A stretch of DNA of 64,000 nt. It comes from Larkinella humicola (GTDB lineage: Bacteria; Bacteroidota; Bacteroidia; Cytophagales; Spirosomataceae). The translations under genes were made by a program, and so were the position numbers. The notes beneath the pieces are model-generated. The model did no database searches and was not told the DNA's origin. It saw only the letters and a list, made by a program, of their open reading frames with translations. Of this stretch, positions 1 through 9,539 are shown in pieces. Each line of letters begins with the position of its first letter. The stretch's first letter is position 1. The DNA is taken from assembly GCF_008727875.1 (NCBI RefSeq), contig NZ_VTWS01000007.1, forward strand, positions 1-64,000, in the 5' to 3' direction.

Positions 1-1980
1 TCAGGGTGCCCGACAGACTGCAGGGTGGATTGGGACACGTGCCCACCACCACCGGTGTGCTACCCACCGCCGTGCACCCGCTGCCGCTGGTCACCGTCAC
101 ACTGTAAGTGCCGTTGTTGGCCGTGGTTGCATTGGCGATCACCGGGTTCTGTTGGGTACTTGAATACCCATTCGGGCCTTTCCAAACGTAGGAAACTCCG
201 CCCGATGCCGTTAACGACAGCGACACCTGAACCGCCGTGCCTACGCAGGTGGTGGAAGAAGACACCTGGCTTAACACCGGCACGGGATTCACCGTTACCG
301 TGATGGTTTTGGTTACACTGCAACCCGCTCCGTCGGTAATCACCACCGTATACGTGGTGCTCGTCGTCAGGTTCGATACCGACACACTGCTGCCGTTGCC
401 CAAACCACCGCTCCATTGATAAGTCACATTCCCTACCGCATTGCTGGCTGAAGCCGTCAGCACTACACTGCCCCCCGAACACACCGCCGTCTGAGACGCC
501 GTCAAGGTGCCCGATAAAGTACACGGGGTTGGACAAACGCCCACCACCACCGGCGTGCTCGAAACCGCCGTACACCCACTGCCGCTGGTCACCGTCACAC
601 TGTAGGTACCATTGTTAGCACTCGTCGCATTATTGATCACCGGATTCTGCTGGGTACTGCTGTAGCCGTTGGGCCCTTTCCACAGATACGATACGCCCCC
701 GGAGGCCGTTAGGCTCAGCGAAGCCACTGTCCCCACACAGGCGGTGGACGAAGAAACCGATACCACCGGCACAGGATTCACCGTGACCGTGACGGTTTTG
801 GTTACACTGCAACCCGAACCGTCGGTGATCACTACCGTAAAAGTACTCGTCGTTGTCAGGTTCGATACACTTACACTGCTGCCACTGCCCAAACCGCCAC
901 TCCAGGCGTAGCTCACCGAGCCGGTTTGACCCGTCGCACTGGCCGTCAACACCACGCTGCTGCCTGAACAAACCGTCGTCTGGGAAGCCGTCAGGGTGCC
1001 CGACAGACTGCAGGGCGGATTGGGACACGTGCCCACCACCACCGGTGTGCTACCCACCGCCGTGCACCCGCTGCCGCTGGTCACCGTCACACTGTAAGTG
1101 CCGTTGTTGGCCGTGGTTGCATTGGCGATCACCGGGTTCTGTTGGGTACTTGAATACCCATTCGGGCCTTTCCAAACGTAGGAAACTCCGCCCGATGCCG
1201 TTAACGACAGCGACACCTGAACCGCCGTGCCTACGCAGGTGGTGGAAGAAGACACCTGGCTTAACACCGGCACGGGATTCACCGTTACCGTGATGGTTTT
1301 GGTTACACTGCAACCCGCTCCGTCGGTAATCACCACCGTATACGTGGTGCTCGTCGTCAGGTTCGATACCGACACACTGCTGCCGTTGCCCAAACCACCG
1401 CTCCATTGATAAGTCACATTCCCTACCGCATTGCTGGCTGAAGCCGTCAGCACTACACTGCCCCCCGAACACACCGCCGTCTGAGACGCCGTCAAGGTGC
1501 CCGATAAAGTACACGGGGTTGGACAAACGCCCACCACCACCGGCGTGCTCGAAACCGCCGTACACCCACTGCCGCTGGTCACCGTCACACTGTAGGTACC
1601 ATTGTTAGCACTCGTCGCATTATTGATCACCGGATTCTGCTGGGTACTGCTGTAGCCGTTGGGCCCTTTCCACAGATACGATACGCCCCCGGAGGCCGTT
1701 AGGCTCAGCGAAGCCACTGTCCCCACACAGGCGGTGGACGAAGAAACCGATACCACCGGCACAGGATTCACCGTGACCGTGACGGTTTTGGTTACACTGC
1801 AACCCGAACCGTCGGTGATCACTACCGTAAAAGTACTCGTCGTTGTCAGGTTCGATACACTTACACTGCTGCCACTGCCCAAACCGCCACTCCAGGCGTA
1901 GCTCACCGAGCCGGTCTGGCCCGTCGCACTGGCTGTCAGCACCACACTGCTGCCCGAACACACGGCTGTTTGAGACGCCG
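1..1980. repeat. 990-bp tandem repeat inside the giant Ig-repeat gene
   Basis: Bases 1 to about 925 match 991 to about 1915 at an offset of 990 with one difference noticed by eye (T at 26, C at 1016). The two copies diverge over the last 65 bases. Each unit encodes 330 residues made of two related sub-units (about 501 and 489 bp), and each sub-unit holds two Ig-like domains. A third, more diverged unit follows at about 1981-2480. The left end of the window cuts a repeat, so more copies may lie outside. Confidence 0.95.
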
Positions 1981-4090
1981 TCAGGGTGCCCGACAGATTG
2001 CAAGGGGGGTCAATGTCACATGCCCCCACCACCGGGGTGCTACCCACCGCCGTACAACCATTGCCGCTGGTCACCGTCACACTGTAAGTGCCGTTGTTGG
2101 CCGTAGTCGCATTATTAATCACCGGATTCTGCTGATTGCTCGAATACCCGTTGGGACCTTTCCACACGTAGGAAACACCACCAGCAGATGTCAACATAAT
2201 CAACATCGTCGTGCCTACACAGGCTGTAGACGAGGACACCTGCGGGAATGGCAAGCCTTGCACAGTCACATTAACCGTAGCGGTACCTGTACAATTAGAA
2301 CCCACTACCGTCAGCGTATAACTGCCGTTATGGGTTAATTGCGCGTTGGTAATCACGGGATTTTGTACGGACGAACTAAAGCCGTTTGGACCTTTCCAAC
2401 TATACGAATTGAAGCCACTCGTTGCCGTAAGACTGACCATATCCCCCACACAAACGGTAGCAGGTAAAGCCCCCGCCAGTGGATTACAAATACAGGCTTT
2501 GACGGTTACCGGTTGTGTTACGGCCTGATTACTGCAACCGTTTTGGCTAAACACTGCCAGCGTATAACTACCGGAATGGCTTACTTGAGCATTATTCACC
2601 AATACCGTTTGCCCGGTCTCGTAGAAGCCATTGGGACCCGTCCAAATATATTGGTAGGGTTGCGTTCCCCCGCTCGCGGTTGCTGACAGACTAAAACTCC
2701 CACCCAAACAGGTGCTCGCGCTTACCGATGCAGTAACCGTAGGTTTCGGCAAAATCTTCAGGCTGGTAATGGCGGTTCCTGAACAAACGGATGTCCCCGT
2801 AATCACAACCGTATAACTGCCGGTATTGGCGGTCGTTGCGTTGGGAATCGTCGGGCTTTGCAGGGAACTTGTAAAACCGTTCGGACCGTACCATTTGTAG
2901 GTTGTTCCTCCATCGGTTGCCGATAAGGTAATGGTCCCTCCTTCGCATACCGGAGAGTTACAAATGGCAATCGGTAAAGTGCCAATCAAAGCGGTTGTAC
3001 TGGACAAGGCCGTACAACCGGTTGCATCGGTTATTTTCACCGTATACACCCCCGCATTGGCGGTCGTCGCTACAGGAATGGTCTGGCTTTGACCGGTTTT
3101 CGAAAATCCATTGGGCCCGGTCCAGGCATATTGGTACGGGGCAGTGCCTCCCTGGGCGGTTGCACTCAACAATAACGGGCTGGCTTCACACGTTGGATTG
3201 GCACTGGCTGTAGCCTGAATCTGACACTCCGGCCCCGGGATGACTTCTATAGCACAACAGCCACCCACCGGGCAGCTTCCGAACATTCCCGTAAAAGAAT
3301 AGAAACCAATCGATTTGATGACCAATGTACTCCCCGTCGCCACGGCCTGATCTGCCGAAAACTGGCTTAGGCCATTTCGGGTCCATTGAACATTCGTTAG
3401 CGGTATTGGTATGGAAACCGTAAATTCATCTCCGGCGTACCATTGAATTGGTACGGAAAAACAGGTCAGTGCAATGTCGTCTTCCGATAAATCGTGATTG
3501 TTGGGTACCGAGTTGGGATCCGTACCCTGCATTTCTGTTACCTCGGCGGTAGTAAACCAAACGCCCCGCTCCAGTACTTTCGCTTTTAATTCCAGTATAA
3601 CCGAATCCCCCGCAGCCAGAACGCCGATGTTCCAGTTGCCACTGCCCGGCGTAAACAATCCGGAACCCCGTAAAACCGTGTGCGTACTGTATTGGGCACC
3701 GGCTGAAAGATCGTTTTTTACCACTACGCCATTCGCCGGACCGCTTCCGTCATTTCCCACCACAACCGTATAGGAAATGATCTCATTCAAGGCCGGATGA
3801 GCATTATTTATTTTCTGGTGAACATACACGTTGGGGTTCTGGGCCACTGCCATTCCAACGCTAAACAGCAGAACAAATACCGTTTGCCACAGGCGTTGGG
3901 ACGCCGTGATCGCTCGCTCATAAAACAATAAATTAATTTGTTTTGACAAGCAATTGTATAAATCCAATGTATAACGACGGGTTGCTTCCGGGGAAAATAA
4001 AGTACGCACGACCATCGGATTGTAGCATGGGCTACCGTCCCTGTTTGCCTGCCCATTTCTGTCTGTACGCAAAGTAGATGTTCTTTTCAT
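1..4090 (-). CDS. Giant secreted Ig-like repeat protein, 5' part; C-terminus off the left edge
   Basis: The reading frame stays open on the minus strand from ATG at 4090 to the left edge (1363 codons seen). A hydrophobic segment ending MAVAQ at residues 80-84 looks like the end of a signal peptide, but the 53 residues before its probable start are unusual. A TTG at codon 54 (3931) would give a normal 31-residue signal peptide, so the start is uncertain. Residues about 85-220 resemble a DUF11-type conserved repeat domain (paired sequence NDGSGPANGVVV). The rest is a chain of Ig-like/PKD-like domains, each with a CVG or CSG start, a Y.W/WKGPNG centre and a GTYTV/GSYTV end. From about residue 700 the chain becomes a 330-residue unit repeated at 99.9 percent DNA identity. 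Such proteins are typically type IX-secreted adhesins of Cytophagales, but the C-terminal sorting domain is not in view. Function inferred; adhesion most likely. Confidence 0.85.
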   Translation of the reverse strand, partial: MKRTSTLRTDRNGQANRDGSPCYNPMVVRTLFSPEATRRYTLDLYNCLSKQINLLFYERAITASQRLWQTVFVLLFSVGMAVAQNPNVYVHQKINNAHPALNEIISYTVVVGNDGSGPANGVVVKNDLSAGAQYSTHTVLRGSGLFTPGSGNWNIGVLAAGDSVILELKAKVLERGVWFTTAEVTEMQGTDPNSVPNNHDLSEDDIALTCFSVPIQWYAGDEFTVSIPIPLTNVQWTRNGLSQFSADQAVATGSTLVIKSIGFYSFTGMFGSCPVGGCCAIEVIPGPECQIQATASANPTCEASPLLLSATAQGGTAPYQYAWTGPNGFSKTGQSQTIPVATTANAGVYTVKITDATGCTALSSTTALIGTLPIAICNSPVCEGGTITLSATDGGTTYKWYGPNGFTSSLQSPTIPNATTANTGSYTVVITGTSVCSGTAITSLKILPKPTVTASVSASTCLGGSFSLSATASGGTQPYQYIWTGPNGFYETGQTVLVNNAQVSHSGSYTLAVFSQNGCSNQAVTQPVTVKACICNPLAGALPATVCVGDMVSLTATSGFNSYSWKGPNGFSSSVQNPVITNAQLTHNGSYTLTVVGSNCTGTATVNVTVQGLPFPQVSSSTACVGTTMLIMLTSAGGVSYVWKGPNGYSSNQQNPVINNATTANNGTYSVTVTSGNGCTAVGSTPVVGACDIDPPCNLSGTLTASQTAVCSGSSVVLTASATGQTGSVSYAWSGGLGSGSSVSVSNLTTTSTFTVVITDGSGCSVTKTVTVTVNPVPVVSVSSSTACVGTVASLSLTASGGVSYLWKGPNGYSSTQQNPVINNATSANNGTYSVTVTSGSGCTAVSSTPVVVGVCPTPCTLSGTLTASQTAVCSGGSVVLTASASNAVGNVTYQWSGGLGNGSSVSVSNLTTSTTYTVVITDGAGCSVTKTITVTVNPVPVLSQVSSSTTCVGTAVQVSLSLTASGGVSYVWKGPNGYSSTQQNPVIANATTANNGTYSVTVTSGSGCTAVGSTPVVVGTCPNPPCSLSGTLTASQTTVCSGSSVVLTASATGQTGSVSYAWSGGLGSGSSVSVSNLTTTSTFTVVITDGSGCSVTKTVTVTVNPVPVVSVSSSTACVGTVASLSLTASGGVSYLWKGPNGYSSTQQNPVINNATSANNGTYSVTVTSGSGCTAVSSTPVVVGVCPTPCTLSGTLTASQTAVCSGGSVVLTASASNAVGNVTYQWSGGLGNGSSVSVSNLTTSTTYTVVITDGAGCSVTKTITVTVNPVPVLSQVSSSTTCVGTAVQVSLSLTASGGVSYVWKGPNGYSSTQQNPVIANATTANNGTYSVTVTSGSGCTAVGSTPVVVGTCPNPPCSLSGTL

Positions 4091-4438
4091 CTGATGACCT
4101 TTTAGTTCTGTTTCCGACAGACTTCGCCAGTAAACAGCGTGTACCTCTATTTCAGACTTATCCAGACGATAAAAGTCACTTCTGGCTTGAAGGATTTCCG
4201 TCAAAATAATATAGCTTCCTGATAACTAAAACATTGCTGAACATCCTGTTTGAGTTACGCTGTGCATTCCTATACCCCTCCTGTGCAGATACCTAAAAAA
4301 GGAAACATAATTTTATATTTGTACACACAATTGATAGCTAAAATTATGCCATAGCTTATCCTGCGAACGAAACAAATGGAGCCCAAACGCAAAAAACCTG
4401 CCGGATGGCAGGTTTTCTAGCAGGAAAGATGCGAAAGT
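4091..4438. other. AT-rich intergenic region
   Basis: No gene is supported here. It holds the upstream region of the giant repeat gene, a plus-strand TATATTTG (4314-4321) that matches the Bacteroidota -7 consensus without a plus-strand gene behind it, and the hairpin at 4393-4416. A short untranslated RNA between promoter and hairpin is possible but not shown. Confidence 0.5.
4393..4416 (-). terminator. Rho-independent terminator of the TolB/Omp85-like gene
   Basis: Perfect 10-bp arms AAAACCTGCC and GGCAGGTTTT with a 4-base loop, followed on the minus strand by a run of T, 22 bases after the stop codon at 4439. The T-rich flank on both sides means it may work in both directions. Confidence 0.85.
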
Positions 4439-7400
4439 TTAGAAATCGTAGCCAAGGGTCAGGTAAGCCACCGGTTTCCCAACCACATTATTTTCAACAC
4501 CCCAGGCATAATCAAACTTAACGTAGTAACCAAAAAGCATCGTTCGTGCACCGGCACCATACCCCAGCAGGAAGGGATTTTTAAAATTGGTAACGGTTGC
4601 CTGGAACGGATCGCCCGCTCCTCCCACGATCTCGGTGTTCAGGCTATTCTGACGGCTGAATGGTCCTTTCCCGGCCCAGGCCGTACCAATGTCACTAAAG
4701 GCCACCAACTGGAAATTCCGGAGGAAATTGGACGTAACCGGCCCCCGATGCAAGTACCGGATAACGGGCAGACGCAGTTCGGCGTTGGCCAGCATGTGGC
4801 TATTGCCTGTCAGCTTACCCAGGCGAAAACCGCGCAGGGGAGCTGCCAGATCCAGGAAGAACACATCCCGGTTGTCCCGATTGGGTGACAGCAACAGGGG
4901 GTTGTTCGCTTTGTCTTCTTTGATGCCTTCCGAAATACCGATCCAATTTTCCATCCCGCCCAACGTACTCTTTTTGGGTGCCGCACCGGCTGAATGGCTA
5001 CCGGACAACCGCAGAGCCAGAATGATGTCCCGGTGGATTTTTTGATAATGCCGAAGGTCAACCGTGATCCGGTCGAAACTGCCCGCACCCCGCCGAACAC
5101 CACTTTCCACTTTTTCCGTCAAACCAATGTAATTCTCGTACCGAATTTTAAACCGGGTTCCCTCAATCATGTTCATTCCGTTGAGAGTCGTATTATCAAA
5201 AACGTACTCCGCTTTCGCCCCGGTGTAATCCGACGAACTGCCGCCCACCTGCAATAAATCCAGGTAGCGGGTCACGATGTAGAATGGCGCCACGGTAAAC
5301 CGGCTGTTCACCGAAATGGGGTACGAAGCTGACAGGGTTACTTTATTAAACCGGTATTTCTGGTATTGACCCGCATCGGAGAAAATCGTCTTCCGGTCAA
5401 ACCGGGCGCTATAATCAATCCGGTTTACCAGTTTGTGGTATTCCGTAAACAGATCGCTGTTCCGGAGGTTGGTGGTGATGAATAAACCGGCCCGGATGAT
5501 GTGGTTTTCCAGCAGGTCATTCATGGTGAGCGACTGAAAATAGCCAAAACCCCGGATTGGATCGATCCGCCAGTCGGAACTGGCATCACTCGCCACGAAC
5601 AATCCCTGGTATTTATAAGGCCCCCGAATCGTCACATTTTCCCGACGGCGGGTGCGTGGTATGGCCACCGACGCCGATGTGTTTGTACTCCGGCGTTGCT
5701 TAAATTCAATGGTTTTAGCCACATCGCTGTCAAACTGGTAGTTGTCCGTATCGACCTCTCCCGGCCCCAGTTTCAGCGCAGAGACTGTCGTGGAATCAAC
5801 GGTTTTGGCCGCCGTAGCGGAACTCGTACTGGGAGCCGTTGTGGTAGTCGCCACGGCTTTGGGCACTTCCTGAACGGTGGCACGACGGGTAAGTGGCAAC
5901 TGGCGCGTCAGGTTGAGGTTGACCCGGGGCCGAAATCCAATGACCTCACTCCCGTTTTTCAACTGGCTGTAAACCATGGCGCCCGAGGCAGGGTTCAGAT
6001 CGTACCGACGGATATTCTGGTTGAAACCGGTTATAAATTCCTTCGTTTTGGTTTCAACATCCATTTTGGCCAGATTTCGCACACCGGTTGCGTCGTCCAG
6101 GTAATAGATCGTATTGTCGGAAGAGGCAACCGGACGCATGGCGATGCTCAGCGAGTCGGTCAGGCGGCTCACCACCTCGACGCGGGGAGTTCCGTCGTGT
6201 AAAAACAGACTGAGCTGGTTGCGAATGGATTTGTACGTGCCTTTGTCGAGACCCAGCGAGTCGATGTGCCGGTTCGACGAAAAAACAATTTGCCGGGTCC
6301 GGCCCACAAACTGCGGATACAGATCGTCGTACAAATCATTCGTCAGTTGCTGCACGGTTCCCCGGCCCATGCTGAAGAGATACAAATCATTTTGCCCCCG
6401 GCGATCTGCACTGAACACGACGCTCGCTCCATCGTCAGAAGCATCCATATCGATCACCTGGCTAACACCCCGAACAACCATCCGCTGCTTTAACTTCGGT
6501 TTTTTATCCAGGTTGTTATACACATACAAATAGGTCTGCCCCCGTTCTTCGGTCAACACCAGCAGGTTGTCACGCTGCCAGGTAACGAGCGGGGAGGCCG
6601 GTTTTACGGGCGATTCGTCCTGCTTGTAGCCGCCTTTCCGAATCACCTGCTTTTTCTGCGTCTGCGTATTGACCACGGTTACTTCAAACTTTCCACGCCA
6701 GGCTGTCCCATAGGCATACTGACTTTGGTCGGGACTCAGTTTCAGGCTGGTCAGTTGGGCAGGCTCTTTGGAACTGGAAACCGTTACCTGAAAACCATCC
6801 TCGCCTGGTTTGTAGGCATCCACAACCGGTTTGGCCATCGACGAATAATACTCCCGCCATTCCCGCAAAAACCGGGAATACGGAACTCCGAGTGTGCTGG
6901 CTATGCTGTTCTGTTCATTCCGAATGATCCGGGTCAGGTTCAGAATATTGGAAATATTGTCTTTTCCGTAGCGTTCTGCTATGTAATTCCAGATGGAATG
7001 GCCTACGTACATGGCCTCCTCGCCCACCAGCGTTGACGGTTTACGAACGGGGCGCGTCAGTGCAACATCACGCATGTAGTCGTCCAGTTCAACACTCCAG
7101 CCATCGGCAATGTAAGATGCAATGCCCGGCATATACCATTCCGGCAAGGAAAGCAGCAAGGAACTTTGCAGGGCGTCTTTCAGACTGCCACCATACAGCA
7201 TATCGTAGACAAAAAGCAGCGAAACTTCCTTAATCAATTGCTTGCGAAAACTAATCTGGTCGCCCGTAAAAGCCAGTTCCAACCGCGATTTGGCCAGGCT
7301 CAACTCCTTGTAGTTCGTGCCGCTGGGCGCACTCAGACCGATGTTACTCTGGGAAAGCTCCTGGGGGGAGTTGTAAATAAAAACCTTGATGCGGTTATAT

Positions 7401-7651
7401 GGGGTGTAGCCCAGGATTTCGGTGATCCGGTCGAAATCCGTTTCGGCATACTGCGCCGTCAAATTGGCAATCTGATTGCCTTCCTGATAAAAATAAATTT
7501 CAAAGTTGGAGGTCTTGATCACCTTCCAATCAAACTTCCGGTACTGAATACGGTTTCTCCCGAACTGTTCCTGCGAAGGATAGTTCTGTGCCACCGCTTC
7601 ATTCATCACCAGCAATAGTCCGGCCAGGCAGAGTATAAATTGCTTACTCAT
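4439..7651 (-). CDS. Pseudo-peptidase/TolB-like propeller/Omp85-like barrel protein
   Basis: 1070 residues with a signal peptide (1-21, ending VAQ). Residues 25-280 resemble the peptidase-MA-like (gluzincin) module that precedes the propeller in many Bacteroidota proteins, with the usual segment LPEWYMPGIASYIADGW. The helix that should carry HExxH reads KEVSLLF, so the zinc site is lost. Residues about 290-590 form a TolB/WD40-like beta-propeller (blade motifs such as SSDNTIYYLDDA and SADRRGQNDLYLF). A Thr/Ser-rich linker lies near 600-640. The C-terminal third is an outer-membrane barrel: PLRGFRLG followed by ANAELRLP and a final YLTLGYDF is the pattern of Omp85/surface-antigen barrels (the RGF loop). 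Usually annotated as a TolB-like translocation protein; substrate unknown. It is its own transcription unit or the end of the operon running from lutB. Confidence 0.8.
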   Translation of the reverse strand: MSKQFILCLAGLLLVMNEAVAQNYPSQEQFGRNRIQYRKFDWKVIKTSNFEIYFYQEGNQIANLTAQYAETDFDRITEILGYTPYNRIKVFIYNSPQELSQSNIGLSAPSGTNYKELSLAKSRLELAFTGDQISFRKQLIKEVSLLFVYDMLYGGSLKDALQSSLLLSLPEWYMPGIASYIADGWSVELDDYMRDVALTRPVRKPSTLVGEEAMYVGHSIWNYIAERYGKDNISNILNLTRIIRNEQNSIASTLGVPYSRFLREWREYYSSMAKPVVDAYKPGEDGFQVTVSSSKEPAQLTSLKLSPDQSQYAYGTAWRGKFEVTVVNTQTQKKQVIRKGGYKQDESPVKPASPLVTWQRDNLLVLTEERGQTYLYVYNNLDKKPKLKQRMVVRGVSQVIDMDASDDGASVVFSADRRGQNDLYLFSMGRGTVQQLTNDLYDDLYPQFVGRTRQIVFSSNRHIDSLGLDKGTYKSIRNQLSLFLHDGTPRVEVVSRLTDSLSIAMRPVASSDNTIYYLDDATGVRNLAKMDVETKTKEFITGFNQNIRRYDLNPASGAMVYSQLKNGSEVIGFRPRVNLNLTRQLPLTRRATVQEVPKAVATTTTAPSTSSATAAKTVDSTTVSALKLGPGEVDTDNYQFDSDVAKTIEFKQRRSTNTSASVAIPRTRRRENVTIRGPYKYQGLFVASDASSDWRIDPIRGFGYFQSLTMNDLLENHIIRAGLFITTNLRNSDLFTEYHKLVNRIDYSARFDRKTIFSDAGQYQKYRFNKVTLSASYPISVNSRFTVAPFYIVTRYLDLLQVGGSSSDYTGAKAEYVFDNTTLNGMNMIEGTRFKIRYENYIGLTEKVESGVRRGAGSFDRITVDLRHYQKIHRDIILALRLSGSHSAGAAPKKSTLGGMENWIGISEGIKEDKANNPLLLSPNRDNRDVFFLDLAAPLRGFRLGKLTGNSHMLANAELRLPVIRYLHRGPVTSNFLRNFQLVAFSDIGTAWAGKGPFSRQNSLNTEIVGGAGDPFQATVTNFKNPFLLGYGAGARTMLFGYYVKFDYAWGVENNVVGKPVAYLTLGYDF

Positions 7652-7719
7652 AAGTAACGCTACTTTTAGGCATCGTTTCAGATCTGATGGTTTCCGGATC
7701 GAACAACCGGCATCAAACC

Positions 7720-8796
7720 TTATCCAACATTTTTTCCACTGTAATATAACGAAAAGCTACGCTCAATATTAACCTCCGGGTCTAATTCTTTCCGACCTTC
7801 CAGAAAGTCGGCGAATTGGTCGGCAAAAAACGGCGCCAGCGATACGCCCTTGGTACCCAACCCATTGAAAATCCCTACTGCCGGATGCGCCGGATGCAAG
7901 CCAATCAACGGCCGCCGGTCCTTCGTTGCCGGACGAATACCGACCCGCTGACCGACAATCCGGTACGGAACCTTCAGCAAGCCCTGTACTTTCTGCTGTA
8001 GAAACGCTTTTCCGTCCTCGGTTGTTTGCCAGTCGATGTCATGCCAGGTGTAGGTTGCCCCAATTCGGTAACGATTTGATTCAACGGGCATTATAAAGAC
8101 TCCTTGATTAACGATGCTGGTAACCGGATAATTGTCCATCGTAACATCCAGGACCTGCCCTTTTACGGGATTGTAGGGCAACCAATCGAATAACGGATTT
8201 TGATACGCATGGGGGCCTTCACAGAAAATGATTTTGCCGTAAATGCCGTCTTCCCATAAAATCTCGTTCTCCCTGATTTCTACTTTCTTAGCCTCAAAAT
8301 TTGTTTCGACATACCGGTTTTGTTCCTGAAAAAAAAGTCGGATGGCATTCAAGAAGACCGGCACATCCACCCAACCGGACCGGGTTACTTCCAAACCACC
8401 GAAGGGGTTGTGAATATAGGGCTGATACTGCTGATTATCAACGGATTCGGCCACATAGGGGCTAATAGAAGAGTCGGACGTCTGAGCCAGGTAATTATTT
8501 TGCTCTTCAACCGAACGGAAGGGGCGGTAAATGTTGGAATAATGGAGCAAAGGAATCTTCAGTTCCTGCTCGACTTCGCCATAAAACGTATTCAGAAATG
8601 GAAATAACTGATCGGCTTTCCAGGTGCGGACGAGCTTTTTACCCGTTAGTGGATTGAAAATTCCCGCTGCCGCCAGCGACGCCGAGGGAAGTTGGGACGA
8701 GTTGACAAGGACGACTTTTTTACCCCGCCGATGGAGCGTCCAGGCTAACACCGACCCGGCAATTCCTTGCCCGACAATCAAATAATCGGCGGTCAT
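7720..8796 (-). CDS. FAD-dependent oxidoreductase (DAO family)
   Basis: 358 residues. The N-terminal dinucleotide-binding motif GQGIAG (residues 9-14) after a hydrophobic strand and the C-terminal GIRPATKDRRPLIG/NGLGTKG segment are typical of glycine/D-amino-acid oxidase (DAO) family flavoproteins. The substrate cannot be read from the sequence. Its ATG overlaps the stop codon of cmk by four bases (ATGA), so the two are translationally coupled. The family is common in Cytophagales as a soluble cytoplasmic enzyme; no signal peptide is present. Confidence 0.88.
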   Translation of the reverse strand: MTADYLIVGQGIAGSVLAWTLHRRGKKVVLVNSSQLPSASLAAAGIFNPLTGKKLVRTWKADQLFPFLNTFYGEVEQELKIPLLHYSNIYRPFRSVEEQNNYLAQTSDSSISPYVAESVDNQQYQPYIHNPFGGLEVTRSGWVDVPVFLNAIRLFFQEQNRYVETNFEAKKVEIRENEILWEDGIYGKIIFCEGPHAYQNPLFDWLPYNPVKGQVLDVTMDNYPVTSIVNQGVFIMPVESNRYRIGATYTWHDIDWQTTEDGKAFLQQKVQGLLKVPYRIVGQRVGIRPATKDRRPLIGLHPAHPAVGIFNGLGTKGVSLAPFFADQFADFLEGRKELDPEVNIERSFSLYYSGKNVG

Positions 8797-9509
8797 GCAT
8801 CAATGGGTTTGAAATGCCCTTTGCGGTGGAGTTTGGAGATTTTCTCATCGGCCAGTTGAATCACCCAGTCAATTTGTTCGTCGATGGTGATGAAGGAAGT
8901 ATCCAGTTCAATGGCATCCTCGGCTTTCCGAAGCGGGCCTTCACTACGGGTACTGTCGATAAAATCCCGCTTTTTGAGGTTTTCCAGAATAACATCCAGA
9001 CCAATCAATTCGCCCTTTTGCAGCAACTCAATCTGTCGGCGCTGCGCCCGAATGGTGGCGTCGGCCGTCATAAAGATTTTCAGTTCCGCGTCTGGAAATA
9101 CCTTCGTCCCGATGTCCCGCCCGTCCATGACCACACCCCGTCTGCGTCCCAGCTTTTGTTGCTGGGCGACCATGGCATACCGCACTTCGGGAATCGCACT
9201 GACTTCACTGACGATATTGGATATGTACATTTTCCGGATTTCCTCCTCAACATTCAAACCGTTCAGGCAAGTTTCGTTTCGGCCATTTCTGGGATTGAAA
9301 TTGAAGGTAATCTGAATGAGTTGAAGCGCATCCTGAACGGCTTTGGGGTTTGTGAGGGCAACGTGATTCTGGATAAAATACAAACTCACGGAACGATACA
9401 TGGCACCCGTATCGATGTAGGCATAACCCATCCGGGCAGCCACCTGTTTGGCCGTCGTACTTTTTCCACAACTGGAATAGCCGTCGATGGCAATGACTAT
9501 TTTTGGCAT
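8793..9509 (-). CDS. cmk: Cytidylate kinase
   Basis: 238 residues. It phosphorylates CMP/dCMP with ATP in pyrimidine nucleotide synthesis. The P-loop GYSSCGKSTTAKQ (residues 10-22), the DTGAMYRSV segment, the DGRDIGT motif with following VFPDAELKIFMTA, and the C-terminal DSTRSEGPL/AIELDTS are all characteristic. Length is normal for the family. It sits 30 bases downstream of a GNAT gene and overlaps the FAD oxidoreductase gene by four bases, so it probably belongs to the same minus-strand transcript. Confidence 0.97.
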   Translation of the reverse strand: MPKIVIAIDGYSSCGKSTTAKQVAARMGYAYIDTGAMYRSVSLYFIQNHVALTNPKAVQDALQLIQITFNFNPRNGRNETCLNGLNVEEEIRKMYISNIVSEVSAIPEVRYAMVAQQQKLGRRRGVVMDGRDIGTKVFPDAELKIFMTADATIRAQRRQIELLQKGELIGLDVILENLKKRDFIDSTRSEGPLRKAEDAIELDTSFITIDEQIDWVIQLADEKISKLHRKGHFKPIDA

Positions 9510-9539
9510 GAGTGCAAAGAAACAACTTTCCGGGGAACC

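Noticed and set aside
1-2000. Repeated short open frames on both strands and a possible CRISPR-like array
   Set aside because: The repeat unit is 990 bp and coding in one minus-strand frame; no short repeats with variable spacers.
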